Of a stretch of 48,359 bases of DNA, positions 38,937 to 47,442 are shown piece after piece. The notes beneath the pieces were generated by a model. It did not search any database. It was not told the DNA's origin and saw only the letters and a program-made list of their open reading frames with translations. This stretch comes from a bacterium. GTDB taxonomy: Archaea > Nanobdellota > Nanobdellia > SCGC-AAA011-G17 > GW2011-AR17. How positions within the stretch are numbered: the first letter of the stretch is position 1; every line of letters begins with the position of its first letter. A program made the position numbers and the translations under genes. The DNA is taken from positions 1 to 48,359 of the forward strand of contig JAUYPF010000038.1 of the NCBI GenBank assembly GCA_030697685.1, given 5' to 3'.

Positions 38937-39057
38937 GCGCGGGTAGTTCAGTGGTTAACTGTAAAGTCCACAGAGAATCCGGCCTTGCCAAGGCTGGGAC
39001 CCGAGAAATAATTTTTTAGGAAGTTATTTGGGATTTCGAATCTCGGCCCGCGCACCA
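38937..39057 (+). tRNA. tRNA-Gly(GCC) with two non-canonical introns (38957..38973 and 39006..39034), encoded CCA
   Basis: After removing the introns: GCGCGGG TA GTTC AGTGGTTA GAAT C CGGCC TTGCCAA GGCTG GGAC CCGAG TTCGAAT CTCGG CCCGCGC A CCA. Confidence 0.92.
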
Positions 39058-39208
39058 TTCTTTTTTCTCTCTTTCTAAACGATCCTGAATGAGAATTCTT
39101 CTAATTGGCTATTCTTGGGATAATTTATGCCTTTAAAGATGGGGGGGTAAGTTATCCTAATAGAGTTATTTAACCCCTTTCTCTTTTTTTTTGAAAAGGG
39201 AGGTATTT

Positions 39209-39256
39209 ATGTTATTACTATCTAATAGTAAACTATATAAACTTGTTCAGTATTAA
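39209..39256 (+). CDS. Possible 15-aa leader peptide MLLLSNSKLYKLVQY
   Basis: Preceded by GGGAGG at SD distance; ends 6 nt before the ATG at 39263. Confidence 0.35.
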   Translation: MLLLSNSKLYKLVQY

Positions 39257-39262
39257 AAAGGT

Positions 39263-39538
39263 ATGAAAAACGATACAAATACACCTATTTTTGTTAAGGA
39301 TGGCCATCAGACTCGTCTCTCTGAAGTTCATATAGATGATCATGTTGTTATCTATGCAAAACCAGGGTTACGATTAGAAGGTTTAGTAGATTTTGCTTAT
39401 CTTGTTACATTACCTGTAACTGTTGTGCGTAGTTCTTCTCCAGAGGTACATGAAGTATTAAAAGATAAGGGTTATAGGATTCTCTCTCTGCCTGTTCATT
39501 ATGGGGAAGGAATAGCTGATCAGAAAGATTATTTTTAA
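39263..39538 (+). CDS. Hypothetical protein, 91 aa
   Basis: MKNDTNTPIFVKDGHQTRLSEVHIDDHVVIYAKPGLRLEGLVDFAYLVTLPVTVV... . Confidence 0.6.
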   Translation: MKNDTNTPIFVKDGHQTRLSEVHIDDHVVIYAKPGLRLEGLVDFAYLVTLPVTVVRSSSPEVHEVLKDKGYRILSLPVHYGEGIADQKDYF

Positions 39539-39542
39539 TTTT

Positions 39543-40460
39543 TTATAATTCTTTAGAATAGTAAGGTATAACTTTTCCTTTTTCCATTGTGGTCTTTTTT
39601 TTATATCCACACCCTTCGAGCATTTTTATTTCTTGATTATCTTTCGTTGGAATTATTAGTCGTTTTTCACCTTGGTCTTTTATTATTTGCTCAATACTAT
39701 GCAACATGATTCCTTCTATTTCTAAAGGGTTTAGTTGTTCATACTTTTTATAGGCCTTTTTATTTGTAAATGTTGCTCTGAGCATTACTCCTTCTAGTAA
39801 TAGAGGTCTTGAAAATACTGTTAAAAAAAGAAAGCCTGCTTTGTCTTCTCCAAGGTAAAAGCCTTTGCTGAATTTTTCTACATTTTTATAAAATTCGCTC
39901 CATGCTTCTCTTTCTTTTCCTAATGGAATTTCTTGCTCTATTGTGTTATATTCATGTTTTTTTATTGTTCTCCAGTGAAGCTGTGCTAAAAGAGAAAGAC
40001 CTTGTGCGTTTTTCTCTCTTTCTTTGAGTATTTTTAGAAATGCTTTTTCTTTATTTTTATATTCTTCTCTTTCACTTTCCTCTCTAAAGTATAAAGTTGG
40101 TTGCACTCTTTGTATTGTTTCTCGCATTTTTTGTGCATAGGCTATTTCTGGTGTATTTTCTCTTCTTGCATTCCATATTTCTATTGCTTTTGTGTAGACC
40201 TCTATTGCTTCTTTATAGGATACATCATTTTCTGTTTGTGATCTTGCGAGAATATATCCATCTTGATAGCTTGTAATTACTACTTCTTCTGTACTGTTTT
40301 CTCCTTCAATTATCAGTGTAAGATTTTTTTCTAAACGGAAACCTCTTGTTTTTTCTATTAGGTTATCTTCTACAATTTCAAATTCTTCTCCTTTCTTTCC
40401 AGAGAGATTAAGGATTTTTCCAAGAGGGTATTTTTTGGATATATTTTTGTTAACCGACAT
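39543..40460 (-). CDS. Hypothetical protein, possible C-terminal GNAT-like fold
   Basis: ORF; tail EKRLIIPTKDNQEIKMLEGCGYKKKTTMEKGKVIPYYSKEL resembles the GNAT C-terminus. Confidence 0.55.
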   Translation of the reverse strand: MSVNKNISKKYPLGKILNLSGKKGEEFEIVEDNLIEKTRGFRLEKNLTLIIEGENSTEEVVITSYQDGYILARSQTENDVSYKEAIEVYTKAIEIWNARRENTPEIAYAQKMRETIQRVQPTLYFREESEREEYKNKEKAFLKILKEREKNAQGLSLLAQLHWRTIKKHEYNTIEQEIPLGKEREAWSEFYKNVEKFSKGFYLGEDKAGFLFLTVFSRPLLLEGVMLRATFTNKKAYKKYEQLNPLEIEGIMLHSIEQIIKDQGEKRLIIPTKDNQEIKMLEGCGYKKKTTMEKGKVIPYYSKEL

Positions 40461-40578
40461 TCTAAAAAAATTTTTTCCACCTTTTATAATCTTATCGCTC
40501 TCTCGTTCATTAGAAATCTCCTATAAAGAATTTTAAAAGTCTTTTTTGTTGTTTACAAAGAAGGATGGATAAATGGTA

Positions 40579-40674
40579 TTACTCTTTCTCATGCTTATGC
40601 TTTCCAGCTCTATGGTCTTTACAACCCATAAGCCAATGCTGAGAACAGCCACAAACAATACATTTCTTTTTCAT
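40579..40674 (-). CDS. Cys/His-rich microprotein, 31 aa
   Basis: MKKKCIVCGCSQHWLMGCKDHRAGKHKHEKE*; its ATG overlaps the TGA of the upstream gene. Confidence 0.65.
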   Translation of the reverse strand: MKKKCIVCGCSQHWLMGCKDHRAGKHKHEKE

Positions 40675-40820
40675 TTTTTTCTCCAGATATTATAAACCCC
40701 AAGAAGTATCCCTGCTGCACCAATAAAATAATTTATGATGAAAAATCCTCCAAGAAAATATCCTAAGATGATTAATCCGATACCTGCAGTAATAATACTC
40801 CATGTAGGACTTTCTTTCAT
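40671..40820 (-). CDS. 49-aa membrane protein
   Basis: MKESPTWSIITAGIGLIILGYFLGGFFIINYFIGAAGILLGVYNIWRKK*; overlaps both neighbours. Confidence 0.7.
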   Translation of the reverse strand: MKESPTWSIITAGIGLIILGYFLGGFFIINYFIGAAGILLGVYNIWRKK

Positions 40821-41173
40821 TTGAATGCCTGCTCAACTTTTTCTTTTGGCCAGCCTTCTTTTATTAATGCTTCTTTAATTCGCTCTGCTTTAAAACCTTG
40901 TTTGAGATTTTTTTGAATGAAGTCTTTGAGTCTTTCTAGGTCTTTATCTTGTACTTTTTCTTTTTGGCTCATTGCAGTTTGCATAGGAGTTTTTTCTATT
41001 ATTGTTAGTTCTATTTTCTTTGTGTAGGAATAGACGAGCTTCACTGCGACATAACAGATATAAAATGTCAAGGATATAAGGAGTACCCACAGATATATGT
41101 CATACATAAATTGGTAGACTAAACCAATAATGATGAATAAAAGAATAAATATAACTATGAATTCAAAAATCAT
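40817..41173 (-). CDS. Membrane protein with cytoplasmic helical tail
   Basis: Two N-terminal TM segments and LKDFIQKNLKQGFKAERIKEALIKEGWPKEKVEQAFK. Confidence 0.75.
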   Translation of the reverse strand: MIFEFIVIFILLFIIIGLVYQFMYDIYLWVLLISLTFYICYVAVKLVYSYTKKIELTIIEKTPMQTAMSQKEKVQDKDLERLKDFIQKNLKQGFKAERIKEALIKEGWPKEKVEQAFK

Positions 41174-42120
41174 TCTAATCTCCTTATTGTTACCCTAGAG
41201 TTCCCACCGCCAATACCCATAATTCCTTCAAAGCGTAAGCCTTGGAAGTCTATTTCAAGTATAGGATTTTGTTCGTTGATTGTTTTTCCTGCAGCAATAG
41301 CAAGGCGTTTAAGGAAGCGATTAAGGCCTTCATTGCTGATAGTTACATTTGTGTTCATAGAACCAAAATCTGTATAGTCTACTTTTATCGCTCTATCAGG
41401 ACCTTCACATATAATTGTTTTTATTTTCTCATCATATAGTAGAGGATCGAATGGCCCTGCCCCAAGAATATCTCTTTCTAAATAATATTGTATTTGTTGT
41501 GGAAGAAGCTCTGTGTATTGCATCGCTAATTTATTTGTTACTTTTTCTGCAACTTTTTTGAGAAAGGCTTGGTTGTCAAAAAGGCTATTATCCCGTTCAA
41601 AATCTCTTCCATAGATTTCTTTTGCTTTTTCAATAAGTTTTTTTTCTATGTATGGCTCTATAATATGGTATTGATAGCTTCCATCTTGTTCTTTCTCTAC
41701 AAGTACTCCTATTGGATTTTGATAGAGTTGTAAAACATATTCTCTTTTTGCAAGCCCTGGGGCTGGAACTTTGTCGAAATTAAAATCCTCTAATAGAGGA
41801 AGCTCTGGAACTTCTAAAAGTGGAAGTTCATTTGTTTCTGGAGTAGGTGCAAGTGCTTCTAATTCTTTTTTTCTTTGTTCATCAAGAAGTTTTCTTTGTT
41901 TTTCTGCTTGGAGAATTTCCTTTTTATTTTTTTCTTCTTCTTTTTTTTGGAATTCCTTCTTTTTTACATCTTCGATTACATAGAAACAGGCATCTACGAA
42001 ACGTGCTAAGTGTATAGTCTCTTTTGTAGGATAAGGTCTTTTTTTTGTTAAATCTAGAATCTCTTGTATAGTTTGCTCTGCTTCTTGTTGTTTTCTATCT
42101 AAAATAAAGTGTGTAGGCAT
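41170..42120 (-). CDS. Type II/IV secretion ATPase-like N-terminal domain without the ATPase domain
   Basis: YLERDILGAGPFDPLLYDEKIKTIICEGPDRAIKVDY... KTINEQNPILEIDFQGLRFEGIMGIGGGNSRVTIRRLE*; no Walker A. Confidence 0.7.
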   Translation of the reverse strand: MPTHFILDRKQQEAEQTIQEILDLTKKRPYPTKETIHLARFVDACFYVIEDVKKKEFQKKEEEKNKKEILQAEKQRKLLDEQRKKELEALAPTPETNELPLLEVPELPLLEDFNFDKVPAPGLAKREYVLQLYQNPIGVLVEKEQDGSYQYHIIEPYIEKKLIEKAKEIYGRDFERDNSLFDNQAFLKKVAEKVTNKLAMQYTELLPQQIQYYLERDILGAGPFDPLLYDEKIKTIICEGPDRAIKVDYTDFGSMNTNVTISNEGLNRFLKRLAIAAGKTINEQNPILEIDFQGLRFEGIMGIGGGNSRVTIRRLE

Positions 42121-42123
42121 TTT

Positions 42124-42450
42124 TTAGTATGAGTTTGTTGATAATGAAAGTGGAGGTTGTTGCTTTTCTTTTACGAATTTTTCTAAAAGCATCAATGCTT
42201 TTGCAAGATTTTTATTTTGTTCAAGAAGTTCGTTTAATCTATTTATCATAGGGTCTTCATATTTATCTGCTTTAATATGCTCTCCAGCACTTTTGAATAT
42301 ATGTACAAGATTGGAAACATTTTCATTAAGTTCTTTTACTCCAAGAAGCACATCAACCATTTTATGTTGTAATTCAATATTTGATGTGATTAAACGATCA
42401 GTAGAAGAAGCATTTTGAGCTAAAGCTTTCTTCACCACTTTTTTTCCCAT
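42124..42450 (-). CDS. Coiled-coil hypothetical protein, 108 aa
   Basis: Close to the 41170..42120 gene in the same operon. Confidence 0.6.
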   Translation of the reverse strand: MGKKVVKKALAQNASSTDRLITSNIELQHKMVDVLLGVKELNENVSNLVHIFKSAGEHIKADKYEDPMINRLNELLEQNKNLAKALMLLEKFVKEKQQPPLSLSTNSY

Positions 42451-42495
42451 AGCTTATTTACAGAGAATGCCTATTTATATAGTTTTCTTTCACTT

Positions 42496-43158
42496 CTATG
42501 CAACTGCTTTTTCAACAAGTGCATTTGGATCATTTTTTGCATATACTATCTCTTCTCTTAAACATGCTACACGTACTCCAACAGAAGGATCATTATAATC
42601 AGGATGTTTTCTACATGCAATACCCTTTTTTTGATCTTCTGCAAGCCAACGCATTACTCCATCGAGTCTTGGAGATAAAAAGTAATCTTTTCCTTTTTGA
42701 ATATCTTTTGCTGGAAGTCCTGTTCCTGTAGGATGAAGAATTAATTCCATGAGATTTATTCCATTCGGAGGAATTCTGTTTGTTGCTAAATCCACATATC
42801 TATTGCTGATTTGTGGAGTGAGAACATTACCTTTCAGAAGGTGTGATCTTTCTAGGTATAAAACTCCTTCTAATTCTGTGAAATGCGCATCCAGCCATTC
42901 ATCTGTATATTGATGTAGTATTTGCAATTTTTCTTCATCAGAAACTCTATTTCCTTTTCCATTATAAACTTTTTCTTCATTTATATAGCGAAGAAAATGA
43001 AAGAAAACTCTTGGGGGAAGCATAAATGCATTTTTTTCTTGCAAAGTTATATGTGCTTGTTTCCAAGAAAAATTTTTGTGTGTTCTTTGTTTTGCAACAA
43101 GAAGATCTTTGCCATTATACACTTCTCCAGGTAGAATGATATAGTCTTGAAGATTCAT
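42496..43158 (-). CDS. Hypothetical protein, about 220 aa
   Basis: MNLQDYIILPGEVYNGKDLLVAKQRTHKNFSWKQAHITLQEKNAFMLPPRVFFHFLRYINEEKVYNG...; start set just after the thermosome stop. Confidence 0.65.
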   Translation of the reverse strand: MNLQDYIILPGEVYNGKDLLVAKQRTHKNFSWKQAHITLQEKNAFMLPPRVFFHFLRYINEEKVYNGKGNRVSDEEKLQILHQYTDEWLDAHFTELEGVLYLERSHLLKGNVLTPQISNRYVDLATNRIPPNGINLMELILHPTGTGLPAKDIQKGKDYFLSPRLDGVMRWLAEDQKKGIACRKHPDYNDPSVGVRVACLREEIVYAKNDPNALVEKAVA

Positions 43159-43159
43159 C

Positions 43160-44773
43160 TTACATATCCATTCCAGGCATTCCATGCATGCCTTGGGGCA
43201 TTTGCTGTTGTCGAGAACCAGAACCAGCAATGACATCGTCAATGCGTAGGATAAGTTCTGCAACTTCCGAAGCAGATTTCACTGCTTGAGTTTTGATCTT
43301 TAATGGTTCAATGACACCAGAGCTCCAAGAGTCCATAACTTTTCCTGTTATGACATCAATGCCTGCCCATTTCATACCTGCATCATGCTTTGCTTTTAAT
43401 TCTGTGAGAACGTCTATTGGATCAAGACCAGCATTTTCTGCTAAAGTTCGTGGAACCACTTCTACTGCATCAGCAAATGCTAATACTGCAAGCTGTTCTC
43501 TTCCTGAAAGGGATGTTGCAAAGCTTCTCAGGCCTTTTGCTAGTTCAATCTCTGCTGCACCTGCGCCTGCAACAACTTTTCCAAGCTGTACTGCAGCAAC
43601 AAGGCAACTTAAAGCATCTATCATTGCTCGTTCAATCTCTGCAACAACATGTTCTGTACCACCTCGTATAAGAATGGTTACTGCTTTTGGATTCTTACAA
43701 TTTTTTACATAAGTGAGTTGTTCATTATTGACTTTTAACTCTTCTACTTCTCCTGCTTCTCCTAGTTCTGCAAAGGAAAGTTCAGAGACTTTTGTGACAG
43801 TCTTTGCACCAGTTGCTTTTGCAAGCTTTTCCATGTCAGATTTCTTGACTCTGCGTGCTGCATAGATTCCATACTTTGCAAGGAAGTATTGTGCAATGTC
43901 ATCAATGCCTTTTTGGCAAAAGACCACATTTGCTCCTGAGGATCTAATTTTTTCTACCATCCCTTTTAAGATTGCTTCTTCTTGGTCTAAGAAAGCTTGT
44001 AGTTGTGTAGGATCAGAAATTTGAATTTTTGTATCTGTTTCTGGGGATTTTACTTCCAAGGCACCATCAATCAATGCAATTTTTGCATTTGTTATTTTTG
44101 TTGGCATTGCTGAATTGACACGTTCTTTGTCTAATACAATTCCTTTGATGAGTTCAGAGTCTTCGATACCACCACCAACTTTCTTTTCTAATTTTATTGC
44201 ATCCATATCAAATTTATTATTTTCTACAACTTCCTGCATTGCATCTAAAAGCAAGTTTGCTAGTTTTTCTTTTGCAGCGCCACTTTTTCCAATCATAGAA
44301 GTAATTGCAATTTTTTTTAATGTTTCTTTGTCATTTATGGATACTTGTTCTGCCATGCTTTGTAAGAGTATTTGTGCACGTTCACTTGCCATATTATATC
44401 CTTTTGTGATAATAGTAGGATGAATATTTTGATCGAGAAGTTTTTCTGCGTTCTTTAATAGTTCTCCAGCAAGAATTACTGCTGTTGTTGTTCCATCACC
44501 AACTTGTTCATCTTGTGTTTTTGCAACTTCGACAATCATTTTTGCAGCTGGATGTTCAATTTGCATTTCTTTGAGAATTGTTACTCCATCATTTGTGACA
44601 GTAATATCACCTAGAGAATCAACAATCATTTTATCCATACCTTTTGGACCTAATGTGGTACGCACTGTTTCTGCAACTAGTTTTGCAGCCATAATATTAT
44701 TTCTTTGTGCGTCTTTTCCCATGTATCTTTGTGTGTTTTCTGGTAAAATGTAAATAGGTTGTTGTTGGCTCAT
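43160..44773 (-). CDS. Thermosome subunit (group II chaperonin)
   Basis: [48 protein letters not shown]-terminal GM-rich tail. Confidence 0.98.
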   Translation of the reverse strand: MSQQQPIYILPENTQRYMGKDAQRNNIMAAKLVAETVRTTLGPKGMDKMIVDSLGDITVTNDGVTILKEMQIEHPAAKMIVEVAKTQDEQVGDGTTTAVILAGELLKNAEKLLDQNIHPTIITKGYNMASERAQILLQSMAEQVSINDKETLKKIAITSMIGKSGAAKEKLANLLLDAMQEVVENNKFDMDAIKLEKKVGGGIEDSELIKGIVLDKERVNSAMPTKITNAKIALIDGALEVKSPETDTKIQISDPTQLQAFLDQEEAILKGMVEKIRSSGANVVFCQKGIDDIAQYFLAKYGIYAARRVKKSDMEKLAKATGAKTVTKVSELSFAELGEAGEVEELKVNNEQLTYVKNCKNPKAVTILIRGGTEHVVAEIERAMIDALSCLVAAVQLGKVVAGAGAAEIELAKGLRSFATSLSGREQLAVLAFADAVEVVPRTLAENAGLDPIDVLTELKAKHDAGMKWAGIDVITGKVMDSWSSGVIEPLKIKTQAVKSASEVAELILRIDDVIAGSGSRQQQMPQGMHGMPGMDM

Positions 44774-44947
44774 TTTATTTCTCCTTTTGCTTGTTTTTCA
44801 GTAAAAAGCTGATATATAAGGCTTTTGGAGATATTTTCTTTTTTTACTGGGATAAAATCTTGATTGATTTTTACTAAAAAAGTATAGAAATCTTTTTATA
44901 GTACTTCCTATTCAAAAATTTCATTTAGATTATTAGGAGGGATTATA

Positions 44948-45067
44948 TTGGAAGAAGACCACGATAAAGAAGATGAGGATCTTAGTAACGAAGATTTTCT
45001 AGATGATTATGAAGAAGATGATTTTACAGGTGATGATGAAGACGGTGATGAAAAAGAGGAAATTTAA
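44948..45067 (+). CDS. Hyperacidic microprotein, 39 aa (TTG start)
   Basis: AGGAGG-7-TTG, then MEEDHDKEDEDLSNEDFLDDYEEDDFTGDDEDGDEKEEI*; 24 of 39 residues are D/E. Confidence 0.5.
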   Translation: MEEDHDKEDEDLSNEDFLDDYEEDDFTGDDEDGDEKEEI

Positions 45068-45247
45068 TTTTTTATTTTTATTTTTTCTGAGATATGGATG
45101 AAGGATATTTTTGTTTTTAATTTTTTTTTGAATGTATTCTGCAATTTTATATGCTGTCCAATTACAAACAGAATAAGTTGTCTTTTTTGCTTCAATTAGG
45201 CACATTCTGCCAGAAGTTTTATATAGGTTCTTTTCCTTCTCTTTTTG

Positions 45248-45811
45248 ATGGAACGGGCAATAAAAGATAGATCTATTTTAGATCAGTTCTGTATAGATTT
45301 CTGTAAAATAGTTGAACGACATACTCCTTATATCATTGTATCTGGATTTCTTGTAATTGCATCAGGAAGAGTGCGTGGAACAGAAGATATTGATATGATC
45401 ATTCCGCGAATTTCTCAAATAGTATTTTCAAAGATTCATGATGACCTTTACCAGCAGGGTTTTGTTTGTGTGCAATCTGAACTAACTAATGAAGTCTATG
45501 AGTATCTCAAAGATAATATCTCTGTACGATACACATGGAAAGACAAGCCTGTTCCTGAGATGGAAATAAAATTTGCAAAAGACAAGCTGGACAACATCCA
45601 GCTTCAAACTCGAGAAAAGCTTCCTTTGACTGGGCTTGATATCTGGTTTTCAAGTGTTGCGATGAATATTGCATTTAAGGAAGAATACTTAAAATCAGAC
45701 AAGGATATGGAAGATGCAAAACATCTACGATTGGTGTATAGCGAAAAAATAACTGAAAAAGAGATAACTAAAATCAAAAAATTAATAAGGAAGATAAAGC
45801 TAAGAGAATAA
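45248..45811 (+). CDS. Nucleotidyltransferase-fold protein (AbiEii-like)
   Basis: YIIVSGFLVIASGRVRGTEDIDMIIPRI (GxxRxTxDID). Confidence 0.72.
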   Translation: MERAIKDRSILDQFCIDFCKIVERHTPYIIVSGFLVIASGRVRGTEDIDMIIPRISQIVFSKIHDDLYQQGFVCVQSELTNEVYEYLKDNISVRYTWKDKPVPEMEIKFAKDKLDNIQLQTREKLPLTGLDIWFSSVAMNIAFKEEYLKSDKDMEDAKHLRLVYSEKITEKEITKIKKLIRKIKLRE

Positions 45812-45818
45812 TCAGAAA

Positions 45819-46034
45819 ATGCGAGAAACACATTTACATTTTATTGAGCGTTGGGTAGCTTTCATGAAAGAGCATCCTACAGAATGGAAAAAGATTCACA
45901 CTGACTTTATTAATTCACAATTTCATTCTCATGAACAATTTCTGGAGAGATTATTACAACAACCAAATGGAAAAAAGAAAGTAAGGGAGCTTTACAAAAT
46001 AAAAAATCTTGAAGGATATCCGAGATTTGTCTGA
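45819..46034 (+). CDS. Small helical protein, downstream partner of the NTase
   Basis: 71-aa ORF MRETHLHFIERWVAFMKEHPTEWKKIHTDFINSQ... 7 nt after the NTase stop. Confidence 0.6.
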   Translation: MRETHLHFIERWVAFMKEHPTEWKKIHTDFINSQFHSHEQFLERLLQQPNGKKKVRELYKIKNLEGYPRFV

Positions 46035-46091
46035 GTATTATTTTTACTAAAATGGTAGAAAATCCTGATTCTAAATATAAGATTTATGGCT

Positions 46092-46631
46092 CTAACTCCC
46101 TTTCTTCTTTGCTTTGAGTTTTTCAATAATTGTTCTTTCAGAAATAATTGCAGAGTTTCCAGAGGGATCTTCAATAACAATCTTTAATGGCATTTCTCCC
46201 CATTTGACTTTTCGAATCTTTTTGAGAAGGTTTTTTGCTGTTGTTTTTGCACTATCCTCTTCACTATTTTCTTTTTCATCCTCAATAACTTTTTCAAAGC
46301 GATTGAGAAGGCCTTCAATATTAGAAATATAGCCCTCAGATGCTGAGCCAGGTGTGACACTCATATGGAGTTGTGGTACTTTAATGCTCCCTTCAGAAGA
46401 TTTTACTACTCGTATTTTCATATCCTCTTCTTTTTCAATGGTAAACGTTAATCTACAGGGATCTTTCATTTCTGCAGCTTCAATATCTGCTTTATGAAAA
46501 GCACAGCCTTCACAATGCATAGAAAAAACAAATGTTTTTCCAAAATAAGGAATGTCCATTTCGTCTTCTGTTAAGCTTAGCTTTTTTTCTAAGCAAATTG
46601 GGCATGTTTCGCCTTTTAATGTATCTGCCAT
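46092..46631 (-). CDS. ZPR1-type zinc finger protein
   Basis: MADTLKGETCPICLEKKLSLTEDEMDIPYFGKTFVFSMHCEGCAFHKADIE (CxxC...CxxC). Confidence 0.88.
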   Translation of the reverse strand: MADTLKGETCPICLEKKLSLTEDEMDIPYFGKTFVFSMHCEGCAFHKADIEAAEMKDPCRLTFTIEKEEDMKIRVVKSSEGSIKVPQLHMSVTPGSASEGYISNIEGLLNRFEKVIEDEKENSEEDSAKTTAKNLLKKIRKVKWGEMPLKIVIEDPSGNSAIISERTIIEKLKAKKKGS

Positions 46632-46837
46632 ACTTTGAAAAGATGTTAAATAGTTTAAAAGCTTTACTCTTGAGTGGCTCACACTTTTGTATTCTGAGAT
46701 TATAGGAACTATAAACAAGGACTATGAACATTGGTTTTTTGTAGTAACAAACAGTAGGTTTACTTAACTTTTGATTGCAATGATGAAATATTCTTCATCA
46801 ATGTTTAGACTGGTTTGTAGTTTGTCTTGTTTTTGTA

Positions 46838-46895
46838 GCGTTCGTCTTTTTGTTGAGCCTCTGCCGGCGACTGAGGCCTGGAGCGAAGCGACTAC
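46838..46895. repeat. Dispersed GC-rich intergenic element, copy 3
   Basis: CGTTCGTCTTTTTGTTGAGCCTCTGCCGGCGACTGAGGCCTGGAGCGAAGCGACTAC; same core as copies 1 and 2, long outer stem. Confidence 0.85.
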
Positions 46896-46939
46896 AGAAG
46901 ATATTAAGAAAAAGTAAGATATAAAAAAATAAAAATAAT

Positions 46940-47350
46940 TTATTCCATAGCATTTGTTGCTGGAGCAGCTCTTTGTTGATTTCTATCTACAGAAGCAAAG
47001 TTTGGCGTTGCCACTAACCAATCTTCTCCAAATCCAGCGATATCCCCATCAATTGCATCACAGGTCTTTTTTAGTTTGTTTACTACTCTTTTTAATTCAA
47101 TAAGATCCTTATCTTTTAAAGGTTTAATGTTAACAAGCGCAATAGTATAACCATCTCTTAATGCATCAAGAACGAGTTTTACATCTTGGAATTCTCTGAT
47201 TATGAAAGGTTTCACTAATACCTTAGATTTTTTTGCTGGTTGTTGTTCACTATCTATTTCTAAATAGTCTTCGCCAAATTCATCTGGAATATCTTCTTCT
47301 TGTGTTGTTCCTAAAATTTTATCTTTGATTCGTAAAAAGGTTTCTTTCAT
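46940..47350 (-). CDS. sepF: SepF-like cell division protein
   Basis: KVLVKPFIIREFQDVKLVLDALRDGYTIALVNIKPLKDKDLIELKRVVNKLKKTCDAIDGDIAGFGEDWLVATP. Confidence 0.88.
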   Translation of the reverse strand: MKETFLRIKDKILGTTQEEDIPDEFGEDYLEIDSEQQPAKKSKVLVKPFIIREFQDVKLVLDALRDGYTIALVNIKPLKDKDLIELKRVVNKLKKTCDAIDGDIAGFGEDWLVATPNFASVDRNQQRAAPATNAME

Positions 47351-47442
47351 TTTATGGAATCCTCCCGTTAAGAAGCATTCATATTTGAAGAGATTTAAAT
47401 ATATTTCTATAGTGGCGAAGCTGTTGTTGTAGAATATAGAAT

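Noticed and set aside
43293-43712. Plus-strand ORFs opposite the thermosome (43293..43712, 43417..43671, 44115..44423)
   Set aside because: Antisense shadows of a strongly conserved chaperonin gene.
46778-46880. Box C/D sRNA (ATGATGA at about 46780 and CTGA within element copy 3)
   Set aside because: The CTGA is absent from copies 1 and 2 (GACTAAG), there is no supporting C'/D' pair, and short boxes occur by chance in AT-rich DNA.
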